Origin: Candidatus Nitrotoga sp. BS
Lineage (GTDB): Bacteria; Pseudomonadota; Gammaproteobacteria; Burkholderiales; Gallionellaceae
Assembly: GCF_927797785.1 (NCBI RefSeq)
Contig: NZ_CAKMLL010000027.1
Span: 1 to 45,448, forward strand
Length of the DNA stretch: 45,448 nt
Reading direction: 5' to 3'
This document shows, piece by piece, positions 17,451-25,834 of this stretch (positions are counted from its first letter, which is position 1; every line of letters starts with the position of its first letter). Position numbers and translations under genes: made by a program. Under the pieces are notes generated by a model that was not told the DNA's origin, ran no database searches, and saw nothing but the letters and a program-made list of their open reading frames with translations.

Positions 17451-18464
17451 CTAGATTTGACAGATCACCTTTCCCAGACCAAACGTAGACTTCCCGCCCA
17501 AGTGCGTTAACTCCGCCATCCGCAAGAAAGGCAAAAACGGCGCAAGGTCTCCGCTGTACTCCAATGTTCCCATCAATCCACCAAACTGCATACTGGCTTT
17601 CTGACTTGACGAATAGCGATTCCAGTCTACCCAGCGCACGTCACTCTGGTTAAGCTCAATACCTCTTGCAAGTTGCAACAGCCTTGTTTTGACCTCACCC
17701 TCAACCAAAGGCTGATTACCCTGCGCTTGCGACAGCATATTCAAACGTGCCAGCAGCTTGGAAAAAAGCAAAGAAAAATCGGGCGGCCTGCGCACCAGAC
17801 GGTTCTCATGCTTCAAACGCAGCGGAGTTTGTAAATCCAGTGTCAGCTTGGCGCAAAAAGCGCCCGCTTCATCAAGGCATAAATCGACAGGCGTAATCCA
17901 TGCAGTATCCATTCCATCGCGCCAGACATTTAACCAGCCGTCATTAACGCGAAGCTCGCGCAGCGATTCATTTGCTCCCTCTCCCACCGCGAGAGGGTTG
18001 GGGTGAGGGAAGCCGGTATGGCGAGCTTTATCATCGGGGGCGGCATCTTTGTCATACACGTTAATAAAATGATCCACTTGATAAACGAGGAACTTCGCAC
18101 GCTGCTCACCCAGACCATCACGCCCCACCAAACGCAATGCATCGCTACACGCCTGCGCATGGCGCACCGCCTTGCCAAACAACGTCAACTCAAAATCAAA
18201 CTCATGCCCGGCCTCCCAAGTACGCAACTCATCCAGCGGCGCAAGCAAAATGTAAGGATGAATGGTAGGCGCAGCATCACCATCAGCCTGTTCACTGCCA
18301 AAAAGTTCTGAGTAAAGATACGGAAAATCCCGATGCAACACGCGGCCAAAAACGCCATGAAAAAGCGAACCCTTATGGGTAGGCATAACCGCCTCGCCCA
18401 ACAAACGAGCCGAAAAACGCAAGCGCACAAGGCGCAAAGCAACAGTATTTATTGTCGGTGTCAT
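17451..18464 (-). CDS. cas6: CRISPR pre-crRNA endoribonuclease Cas6
   Basis: A 337-residue RAMP-fold endonuclease predicted to cut the repeat transcript and leave an 8-nt 5' tag. Features fit the PF10040-type Cas6: PYILLAPLDE, then GHEFDFELTLFGKAV around residue 88, and the glycine-rich C-terminus LTHLGGKSTFGLGKVICQI. Its catalytic residues cannot be assigned by eye. It is divergent from cas10, separated by a 198 bp region that must carry both promoters. Residues ~151-164 (FPHPNPLAVGEGA) are encoded by a REP-like palindrome inserted in frame. Confidence 0.85.
   Translation of the reverse strand: MTPTINTVALRLVRLRFSARLLGEAVMPTHKGSLFHGVFGRVLHRDFPYLYSELFGSEQADGDAAPTIHPYILLAPLDELRTWEAGHEFDFELTLFGKAVRHAQACSDALRLVGRDGLGEQRAKFLVYQVDHFINVYDKDAAPDDKARHTGFPHPNPLAVGEGANESLRELRVNDGWLNVWRDGMDTAWITPVDLCLDEAGAFCAKLTLDLQTPLRLKHENRLVRRPPDFSLLFSKLLARLNMLSQAQGNQPLVEGEVKTRLLQLARGIELNQSDVRWVDWNRYSSSQKASMQFGGLMGTLEYSGDLAPFLPFLRMAELTHLGGKSTFGLGKVICQI
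17975..18013. repeat. REP-like palindromic element inside cas6
   Basis: CCCTCTC at 17977-17983 pairs with GAGAGGG at 17991-17997 (7 bp stem), followed by TTGGGGTGAGGG. This CCCTC...TTGGGGTGAGGG arrangement is a widespread REP-type intergenic element in proteobacteria. It is unusual in lying inside a reading frame, where it is translated on the minus strand as FPHPNPLAVGEG without a stop. Confidence 0.75.
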
Positions 18465-18662
18465 AGCTATTTTTCTCGATTGTTCATTAAGCCGATCATA
18501 GTGAGCCGGTCGAACTACCTACACTAAAAACCAAGCCTGACGGCATGGTCTTACGATGTGGCTGGCAATTTAAATGTGATGGATTATCGCATTCGCAAAA
18601 CCAGATTGAACAGCAAGTTTGATGTACTATTTGCCAACTGAGGGCACCACAGGAGGAAATAT

Positions 18663-21383
18663 ATGGGTAGCAAATTTGAAATTAATGCATCCTGTCGCAT
18701 AGCGATTGCAGCAATGCTGCATGGTCTAGGTAAATTTGCTGGGTTTGCCGATGCAATAGAAAAAGATACAAACGGCAATACTCTAGAATCGGACAACGAA
18801 GAGCTGTGTCACCCTCAGATCATTGATCGCCTTACGCACACGCATACCGCTTATACGGAATTTGCGATGGATTTATTGGCCAAGCAGCTACCGGAATTAG
18901 TAGGTAATGACATGACGCCATTCGCGCCTTGGCATGATAAACAAGCAGAAGATTCCATTGTCAACGCGTCTGCAAGATATCATAAACCCGACACTTTTTT
19001 GCAATGGATTATAGCTAGTGCGGATCGACTGGCATCCGGGTTTGATCGAGAAACATATGAGAGCCACATCGCAGCCTACGATGGTGTTCAAGGAAACAAG
19101 CTTAATCACTACACGGCACGGCATCATACCCTGTTAGAAAATATCAGGCTCAACGACCGTGCCGAGACTCAAGCATGGAGATATCCCCTCAAACCGCTCT
19201 CGCCGGACTCTATTTTTCCCGTACTGGCAACGGAATGTGAAAAGGACACTGATTCCGCCGCAAAGGAGAAATATCTTCAACTATGGAATGCGTTTATCGC
19301 TGGACTGCAAGGCATTCCATCCAGTCATCGCGAGAGTCTGTCGCTGTGGCTCGATCACTTCGATAGTCTTTGGCTGGCATATACTCACGCTATTCCTTCC
19401 GCAACAGCTGGCAACACTCAGCTTGATGTTTCACTCTTTGATCACTCCAAAACCACGGCAGCGCTGGCGGTTGCCCTGTGGCAGTACCATTTAGCACAGG
19501 GGTCTAATACTGAAAACGCGCGCCAACAACTTTGTCTGTTATGGGACAAAAAGCGTGCCAACACACCAGAAGCAAAGCAAGCTTGGGAGGCTAAAAAATT
19601 CCTGCTTATTCAGGGTGACTTTTTTGGCATCCAAAATTTCATCTTTGCATCAGGTGGTGAAACACAAAAGCGTGCAGCCAAGCTGTTGCGCGGACGCTCG
19701 TTCTATGTTTCGCTATTGTCAGAATTAGCCGCGCTAAAGGTGCTGGAAATTCTAGCTCTTCCCGCTTCAAGCCAAGTGGTAAATGCAGCGGGAAAATTTC
19801 TCATCGTTGCACCCAATACCGCTGAAACAGTGAGAAAACTGCGTGCTGTTCAGGCCGAACTGGACAGTTGGTTTATCAGACACACCTATTGTCAATCTGG
19901 CATTGGACTAGCGTGGCTACCTGCTGCCAGCAGTGATTTAGTTCACGGGCAAGGAGATGTCAGCCCGTTTCGTGAATTGACAAAACATCTACTCGAGAAA
20001 CTGGAAGAATGCAAACTTTCTCGATTTGGGTTATGCGGCGTAGCACCCGCACCTGCTATGTTTGATGGTTTCCTCGATAGCTTTAAACATGGCGAATGCA
20101 AAATTGATGGTCAGTCACCTGCAAGCGTCAAAGTCGATAATATCTGGATGAGCGAACTGGCTGCCGACCAAATCAATACAGGCAAGTGGCTAGCCAGCAT
20201 GAAGCACATACTGATTACGCAAGACGATCTAAATTATCGCACCTTGCGACTACCCATCTTCGGCTTTTGGGTAAACTTTACTGAAGGCATTGGAGATACT
20301 GAGAAATTTGGTAACGAAGCGCGCACCGGGCAGATCCTCCGCGCGTGGGATTTTTCGCTACCAAATGAATTTTCTTTGCCGCTCTGGAATGGTTACGCCC
20401 GCCGCCATATCAACGCCTATGTGCCGCGATTTGGCGAGGTGAATGCATGGGAAGCTGATCGCTATCAGGGCATCGAAAATGAGGGGAGTTTCGATCCTCA
20501 TCCTAATGAAATAAAGACCCTAAATCACTTGGCACGAGATGACAGGAAAATTCGTAAGGATGATAGCGGCGAGGAGCGCTTAGTCGGTGTTGAAGCCTTG
20601 ATGATACTTAAGGGCGATGTGGATAATTTGGGCAGTATTTTCCAAAAGGGTTTGGAGCAACCAACCTTCGCCAAGATGACCGCTTTATCCCGGCAGGTAA
20701 ACGCCTTTTTTGCCGTCTATCTGCCTTGGCTGTGCCAAAGCGAAAGCAAATTCCAAAACATCTATACGGTGTTCGCAGGCGGTGATGATTTTTTTCTCAT
20801 CGGACCGTGGCACTCCACGCAAAAATTGGCTAGCCAGATGAAAACCGAATTTGAGCGTTATGTTGCGCACAACCCAGATATTCACTTTTCGGCGGGTCTA
20901 TCTATGACAAAGCCAGGGTTGCCGATCATGCAGCTGGCTGGGCTTGCTGATGCTGCGCTGGATGCCGCCAAGGTACACAATCCTGAGAACATACACCCCG
21001 CACCAAAGAATGCTGTCACTTGCTTCGGGCATACCGTGTCATGGACAGATTATGACACTCTTATGGAGAGGGAAGCTGGATTAGCGCGGGTGGCTGACGA
21101 TTACGCGCTTACCTCTGGTTACCTTTATGGCTTGTTACGTTATGCAGATATGGCTGGGAATATTAAAGATAAGCCTGAAAACGCGCTGTGGTATTCCCAC
21201 TTCGCTTATCGCACACGACGATTGGCAGAAGCCTGTATTAAAATCAGCGGAAAACAAACCGAAGAAAAACGCTATAAATTGCAATATGACCTTGGTAAAG
21301 AAATTGTAGAGTTGGGTATTGAGAAACATCAGGCAGCATACAAAATTGCCCTGTTTACCTATTTGTATCAACAACGTGATTGA
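18663..21383 (+). CDS. cas10: Type III-A CRISPR Cas10/Csm1, GGDD cyclase, degenerate HD
   Basis: A 906-residue large subunit of the Csm complex. The N-terminal HD domain is recognisable by CRIAIAAMLHGLGKF and, later, IIASADRLASGFDRE, but the HD pair reads H20-G21, so the single-stranded DNase site is probably dead. The palm domain near residue 640 has LMILKGDVDNLGSIF, and the cyclase motif FAGGDDFFLIG is intact (G706-G707-D708-D709), predicting synthesis of cyclic oligoadenylates from ATP upon target RNA binding. AGGAGG lies just upstream of the ATG. First gene of the csm operon; its stop overlaps the csm2 ribosome site. Confidence 0.95.
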   Translation: MGSKFEINASCRIAIAAMLHGLGKFAGFADAIEKDTNGNTLESDNEELCHPQIIDRLTHTHTAYTEFAMDLLAKQLPELVGNDMTPFAPWHDKQAEDSIVNASARYHKPDTFLQWIIASADRLASGFDRETYESHIAAYDGVQGNKLNHYTARHHTLLENIRLNDRAETQAWRYPLKPLSPDSIFPVLATECEKDTDSAAKEKYLQLWNAFIAGLQGIPSSHRESLSLWLDHFDSLWLAYTHAIPSATAGNTQLDVSLFDHSKTTAALAVALWQYHLAQGSNTENARQQLCLLWDKKRANTPEAKQAWEAKKFLLIQGDFFGIQNFIFASGGETQKRAAKLLRGRSFYVSLLSELAALKVLEILALPASSQVVNAAGKFLIVAPNTAETVRKLRAVQAELDSWFIRHTYCQSGIGLAWLPAASSDLVHGQGDVSPFRELTKHLLEKLEECKLSRFGLCGVAPAPAMFDGFLDSFKHGECKIDGQSPASVKVDNIWMSELAADQINTGKWLASMKHILITQDDLNYRTLRLPIFGFWVNFTEGIGDTEKFGNEARTGQILRAWDFSLPNEFSLPLWNGYARRHINAYVPRFGEVNAWEADRYQGIENEGSFDPHPNEIKTLNHLARDDRKIRKDDSGEERLVGVEALMILKGDVDNLGSIFQKGLEQPTFAKMTALSRQVNAFFAVYLPWLCQSESKFQNIYTVFAGGDDFFLIGPWHSTQKLASQMKTEFERYVAHNPDIHFSAGLSMTKPGLPIMQLAGLADAALDAAKVHNPENIHPAPKNAVTCFGHTVSWTDYDTLMEREAGLARVADDYALTSGYLYGLLRYADMAGNIKDKPENALWYSHFAYRTRRLAEACIKISGKQTEEKRYKLQYDLGKEIVELGIEKHQAAYKIALFTYLYQQRD

Positions 21384-21394
21384 GGAGTAAATCT

Positions 21395-21808
21395 ATGGCA
21401 CAAGATCATCGGCAACACCGACCGGCACCACCTAGATTCACAATTAAGTTGGCCAAGCCGCTTGATCCTGAGTTATTCAATGGCACAGCAAGAAAAGCAG
21501 CCGAGGCAGTTTCAAATAGCGATAAAAATAGAAATAAATCTACCCAGTTGCGCCGCTTTTATGATGAATTAGTGTTATGGGAAACACGAGCCAATCAACA
21601 GCCTGCTAAGTTCGACGAGTATTTGCCCTTTATTCGTATGATAAATGCCAAGGCTGCATATGCCGAAGGTCGTAAGTTGGTAGATAGAACCTTCGTCAAC
21701 CTGTTGCAGCAAACACTTGCTGAAGTGAAGAATCCAGAAACGCTCACTGCCTGCAAATTGTTTTGGGAAGCCTTCGTAGGTTTTTACAAACAACTACGCC
21801 AAGACTAA
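21395..21808 (+). CDS. csm2: CRISPR type III-A small subunit Csm2
   Basis: A 137-residue, mostly helical Cas11-type protein lining the crRNA-target duplex. Diagnostic elements are STQLRRFYDELVLWETR and the block FIRMINAKAAYAEGRK, matching the Csm2 pattern LRKFYDE...AK-AY--GR. The first ~45 residues are Pro/Arg-rich and disordered looking. The ATG at 21395 has GAGGAG about seven bases upstream; a TTG 15 bases earlier overlaps the cas10 stop and is not needed. Confidence 0.9.
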   Translation: MAQDHRQHRPAPPRFTIKLAKPLDPELFNGTARKAAEAVSNSDKNRNKSTQLRRFYDELVLWETRANQQPAKFDEYLPFIRMINAKAAYAEGRKLVDRTFVNLLQQTLAEVKNPETLTACKLFWEAFVGFYKQLRQD

Positions 21809-21827
21809 TTAAAAAGGGGTAATCAGT

Positions 21828-22571
21828 ATGAAATTGACTTCTATTCAGAAACTTACAGGCATATTAGAATTGGTCACAGGCTTGCATATCGGCAGCGGCA
21901 ACACCGACATGCATATTGGCGGGACTGACAATCCGGTCATTAAACACCCGCGCACTTTGGAGCCTTACATTCCGGGATCAAGCATCAAAGGCAAAGTTCG
22001 CAGCCTTCTGGAATGGGAGATGGGTGTAGTGGATATTACAGAGGGAAGTCCATTGGGTTTAAATCATATCAAATCTATAGAATCTAAACGGGCAACTATC
22101 CGCACACAGGCAATTGATTTGCTACGCCTGTTCGGTGGTGCGCCGGATATTAAAACTGACGAAGCCCTAATCAAAGAAGTCGGGCCCACACGACTGGCAT
22201 TCTGGGATTGCTCGCTTGAGAAGGCTTGGGTTGAAGAAATGAACAGCCGCAACCTGCTGCTCACCGAGACCAAGATGGAAAACGTGATAGATCGAATTGA
22301 GGGCGTAGCGAAGCATCCGCGCAATACTGAGAGAGTGCCGGCGGGTGCGCGTTTTGATTTTAATCTAACGATTCGCCAGCACGATGCTGAGGAATTAATG
22401 GACGTAGTGTGGCGTGGGTTGACACTGTTGGAGCTTACCGGGTTGGGTGGCTCCGGCTCACGCGGTTATGGGAAGGTTAAATTCACTAGTTTAAAAATGA
22501 ATGGTGTGGACAAATTGCCGGAGTTGCATAAGGTGAATAACCCTCACGCCGACAGTAAAACTGTAGCTTAA
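21828..22571 (+). CDS. csm3: CRISPR type III-A Cas7 backbone protein Csm3
   Basis: A 247-residue RAMP that polymerises along crRNA and cleaves target RNA every six nucleotides. GILELVTGLHIGSGNTDMHI, then GGTDNPVIKHPRT and PYIPGSSIKGKVRSLLEW are textbook Csm3. The catalytic aspartate of the family (Asp32/33 elsewhere) corresponds to D34 in GGTDNPV and is present, so RNA cleavage should work. The C-terminal glycine loop GLGGSGSRGYGKVKF is intact. AAGGGG precedes the ATG. Confidence 0.96.
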   Translation: MKLTSIQKLTGILELVTGLHIGSGNTDMHIGGTDNPVIKHPRTLEPYIPGSSIKGKVRSLLEWEMGVVDITEGSPLGLNHIKSIESKRATIRTQAIDLLRLFGGAPDIKTDEALIKEVGPTRLAFWDCSLEKAWVEEMNSRNLLLTETKMENVIDRIEGVAKHPRNTERVPAGARFDFNLTIRQHDAEELMDVVWRGLTLLELTGLGGSGSRGYGKVKFTSLKMNGVDKLPELHKVNNPHADSKTVA

Positions 22572-22582
22572 TAGGAGTGACC

Positions 22583-23557
22583 ATGCGCACTTATCGCGCC
22601 AGTATTACACCCTTGTCAGCATTTGGAACACTATTGTTGGGTGACACGCTGTTTGGCCAATTGTGTTGGGCGATTCGTAACCGTTATGGCGAGCAAAGGC
22701 TGGACGAATTGCTTGACGGTTATACGAACACAATCAGCAATCCATTTGTGGTGGTTTCCGATGCATTCCCATCTGGATTCTTGCCACGCCCGGCATTGCC
22801 TAGTAGTTGGTTTGACGAAATTCAAGGTGAAGATCGCAAAGCGGTCAAAAGGTTAACCTGGCTACCGATCAGTAAATTTCATCAGCCCGTGGCGCAATGG
22901 CTCAACTTCTGTCAACCTGCAGCAGAATTATTTGGCAGTACACCCGATGAACATCCACAACCACACAATACTCTCGATCGTATCACTGGTACTACAGGTA
23001 CGGGACAGTTTGTGCCTTATGTCATGAGCCAGTCGTGGTTCGGCGAGAAAGATTACAACGATTTGATTGTACTGGATATTTATCTTATTTTTGATGAGAC
23101 GCGCATCACTGCCGACGAGTTGCGCCAACTGTTCGAAGACATAGGCAACATCGGTTTTGGTCGCGATGCCAGCATCGGGCTGGGTAAATATGCAGTGCAA
23201 GATTGGACGATATTTGAACTGCCCAGTCAAATAAACACCAACTCATGGATGACCCTTGCCCCCTCCGCACCACAAGATTTATGCTGGAACAGTGCACGCT
23301 GCTTCTACCAAACCTTTACTCGATTTGGTAGACATGGCGATGTCGCAGTGCATGGTAAAAATCCATTCAAAACACCTTTACTGTTGACTGTCAGCGGTGC
23401 GGTACTCACACCGCAGCTGGATGTATCAAAGCTTGGCTATATCGGGCAGGGATTAGGCGGCAGCGGCAAGCTATCTAGAACTATTGAAGCCACCGTACAT
23501 CAGGGATATGCACCTGTAGTGGGGATTTATTTGCCGGACAGAAAGGTTTGTGCATGA
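22583..23557 (+). CDS. csm4: CRISPR type III-A Cas5-like protein Csm4
   Basis: A 324-residue RAMP that binds the crRNA 5' tag and docks Cas10. Csm4-type N-terminus: RTYRASITPLSAFGTLLLGD followed by TLFGQLCWAIRNRYG; the middle has NIGFGRDASIGLGKYAV, and the end has GGSGKLSRTIEATVHQGYAP. ATG 22583 sits five bases after AGGAG; a GTG six bases earlier is part of the ribosome site and is rejected. The stop overlaps the csm5 ATG (ATGA). Confidence 0.92.
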   Translation: MRTYRASITPLSAFGTLLLGDTLFGQLCWAIRNRYGEQRLDELLDGYTNTISNPFVVVSDAFPSGFLPRPALPSSWFDEIQGEDRKAVKRLTWLPISKFHQPVAQWLNFCQPAAELFGSTPDEHPQPHNTLDRITGTTGTGQFVPYVMSQSWFGEKDYNDLIVLDIYLIFDETRITADELRQLFEDIGNIGFGRDASIGLGKYAVQDWTIFELPSQINTNSWMTLAPSAPQDLCWNSARCFYQTFTRFGRHGDVAVHGKNPFKTPLLLTVSGAVLTPQLDVSKLGYIGQGLGGSGKLSRTIEATVHQGYAPVVGIYLPDRKVCA

Positions 23558-25278
23558 AAATCTTAGACAGCTACCGCTTGCTTATCACACCACTGTCACC
23601 TACCCACATTGGCACTGGTGAAAGTTACGAGCCAACCAATTACGTCATTCAGGATGACTTGTTGCATGAGTTCGATACCAGTACAGTGATGAAAGTGTTA
23701 TCAGAGGTCGACAGGGCAAAATTGTTTGACATTTCCAACGGTAAACCCAATGCCGAAATGATTAAGGCTGTGCAGCGATTTTTCTATGAACGGCGCACAC
23801 TTTTTATGGAGCATGCTATTCAATGCACCCCTGTGCTGCGCGGTGTTGCTAACCTCTATGACAAGCGTGTTGGACAGACGGCCAACCAAGAAGCTGACGG
23901 TAGGAACGTGGTTAACCGATTGGAAATCGATCGCACCAGTTTTAATTCCATTACTCGACAGCCAGTACTGTTTGGTTCGTCCATGAAGGGAGCAATACGC
24001 ACCGCGCTGCTGGATAGTATCAATGACGCTAAACCACTTCTCGATTTGACAGCCAAGAAGCGTAAGGAAAATAACGAAGAGCTGCAACAACGACTATTTC
24101 AATATCGGGCGGGGAAATTTGAACTAGATCCAATGCGCCTTGTACAACTCTCTGATGCTGCTTGGCAAGGTGACGATGGTTTGCCAGCCACCCAAGTTCA
24201 TTTGGCAGTCAACCGCAAAAAATCGGTGGTACTGAATGAACAGGGCAAGGAGCGCAAATCGCAGGCTGAATCCGAAGGACTTTATCAAATTCTCGAATGT
24301 GTAGCGGGCTGGCGTTATCGGGCATTTTCTGCACAATTGAATTTTCAGTTGGTTGACAGTTTCAGCAACCTTCACGGTGCTAACCTAAAATTGCCAGTCA
24401 AAGAATTACGCCTTGATATGACTTGTGTTGCCAAGGCGTGCAACGACTTCTACATCCCCATCATGGAGGCTGAAAACCAGCTTATGCAAGTGCGTGGTTA
24501 TTTGAATGAAACATGGAGAAATTCCATACAGCAATTCCTGACGGCGGCAAAATCAAAAATGCAAAATGGCGAAGTATTCTTGCTGAGAGTGGGGCGGCAC
24601 TCTGGCGCAGAATCTGTAACCTTACGCGGTGTACGAAGCATTAATATCATGAAGGGGAAAGGACAGCCAGCTGAACGTGAAGCAACAGCCAAAACCTTTT
24701 GGCTTGCCGCTGACGAAAAAGATCAATTGCAAAACCTTTTGCCCTTCGGTTGGTTACTGGTGGAAATTCTTCCGCTGGCTGCACCAGCGGAAGAATGGAT
24801 GCAGCTCAAAACAACTTGCGAACCCCATCTTTCCACCATTCGCGAGTTTGCCGAAAAAATTTCTAAACAGCAGGCTGTACTGAAACATGCACGCATGTTA
24901 GAGGAAGCCAGGCATCGCGAAGAAGAAGACAAAACCAGGCTGGTTGCTGCTGAAGCTGCACGCAAAATACAGGAAGAAGAAGAGTACAAGGCACGACTTG
25001 CTACTCTGTCAAAAAATATGCAGCGTGTGGAGCAATTTATCAACCTCGCAAAACAACGAACTGAGCAACTGCTTGGAAAAAAAGAAAATCTTAACGCTGC
25101 ATTTCATACAGCCGCACGGTCACTCGCCAAAGATGCACTGGGAAGCGGGGATTGGAATGTGGAGGAAAAATACGCTGTAGCAAGTGCCATCTCCGGTTGG
25201 TTACCTAGGGTTGTCACTGGGATTGACAAGGATCAACTTAAGAAACTCAATCTGAATGTGCTTTACGACAATGCGTAA
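23554..25278 (+). CDS. csm5: CRISPR type III-A protein Csm5 with long C-terminal coiled-coil extension
   Basis: A 574-residue RAMP capping the 3' side of the Csm complex. The N-terminus PLSPTHIGTGESYEPTNYVI and DLLHEFD, and the RAMP loop QPVLFGSSMKGAIRTALLD around residue 142-160, identify Csm5. Family members are usually about 350-400 residues; from roughly residue 428 this one adds a charged helical stretch (ARMLEEARHREEEDKTR...) that looks like coiled coil, then a helical tail ending NLNVLYDNA. ATG 23554 overlaps the csm4 stop; an in-frame TTG six bases upstream is unneeded. The reading frame continues past the TAA into a cmr6-like fragment. Confidence 0.9.
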   Translation: MKILDSYRLLITPLSPTHIGTGESYEPTNYVIQDDLLHEFDTSTVMKVLSEVDRAKLFDISNGKPNAEMIKAVQRFFYERRTLFMEHAIQCTPVLRGVANLYDKRVGQTANQEADGRNVVNRLEIDRTSFNSITRQPVLFGSSMKGAIRTALLDSINDAKPLLDLTAKKRKENNEELQQRLFQYRAGKFELDPMRLVQLSDAAWQGDDGLPATQVHLAVNRKKSVVLNEQGKERKSQAESEGLYQILECVAGWRYRAFSAQLNFQLVDSFSNLHGANLKLPVKELRLDMTCVAKACNDFYIPIMEAENQLMQVRGYLNETWRNSIQQFLTAAKSKMQNGEVFLLRVGRHSGAESVTLRGVRSINIMKGKGQPAEREATAKTFWLAADEKDQLQNLLPFGWLLVEILPLAAPAEEWMQLKTTCEPHLSTIREFAEKISKQQAVLKHARMLEEARHREEEDKTRLVAAEAARKIQEEEEYKARLATLSKNMQRVEQFINLAKQRTEQLLGKKENLNAAFHTAARSLAKDALGSGDWNVEEKYAVASAISGWLPRVVTGIDKDQLKKLNLNVLYDNA

Positions 25279-25752
25279 ACAACGCAATATGTCATTAACT
25301 CGGAGGGCACACCCGCCGATTGGCATAATCCTGTTCCCGTCCCTTTTCTGGTGGCCGACAAGCCAAAGTTAATGTTCGCCGTTGCGCCGCGCGACGGGAA
25401 AACGAATGGGGAATTAACCAACGTAATGGCAGCACTGGCAAGCGCGCTCGAATGGCTGGGTGCGGGTGCCAAGACGGCTGTGGGCTACGGGCGTATGGTC
25501 AACCCGACAAACACGGCTCAAAAATGGCTTGACAAGATCATGGACGAGCTTAGAAATGACAAAGATTTTAAAGGACAACCGGAAGAGACATTATGGAAAA
25601 AAGCACTTTCTGAAAAATATTTGTTGGCCAGCGCTGAGATAAAAAAAGAATCATTACCGCTAGTCCAAGAAAAATGGAAAGAGCTTGGGATTGATTGGAA
25701 TAACCCAGTCGGAAATAGTGCGAAGGCTGCAAAAATTAATTTTTCAAAATAA
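25279..25752 (+). pseudogene. cmr6-like 3' fragment (type III-B RAMP remnant)
   Basis: Directly after the csm5 stop and in the same frame, the sequence reads GTPADWHNPVPVPFLVADKP and then ALEWLGAGAKTAVGYGRM, the C-terminal signatures of Cmr6-type RAMP proteins, followed by a helical tail to 25752. The N-terminal half of a Cmr6 (about 150 residues including its first RAMP loop) is absent. The only candidate start codon upstream of the motif block is a GTG at 25351, which lacks a ribosome site and falls inside the conserved region. Best explained as a remnant left by recombination; translation by read-through of the TAA cannot be excluded. Confidence 0.75.
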
Positions 25753-25834
25753 ATCCGGCTCACTTGAGAAAAGCTTCACCAGATCAATACAAGAATAACC
25801 GTAACATAAAACTTTTTAGCGATCGAGAATAATC

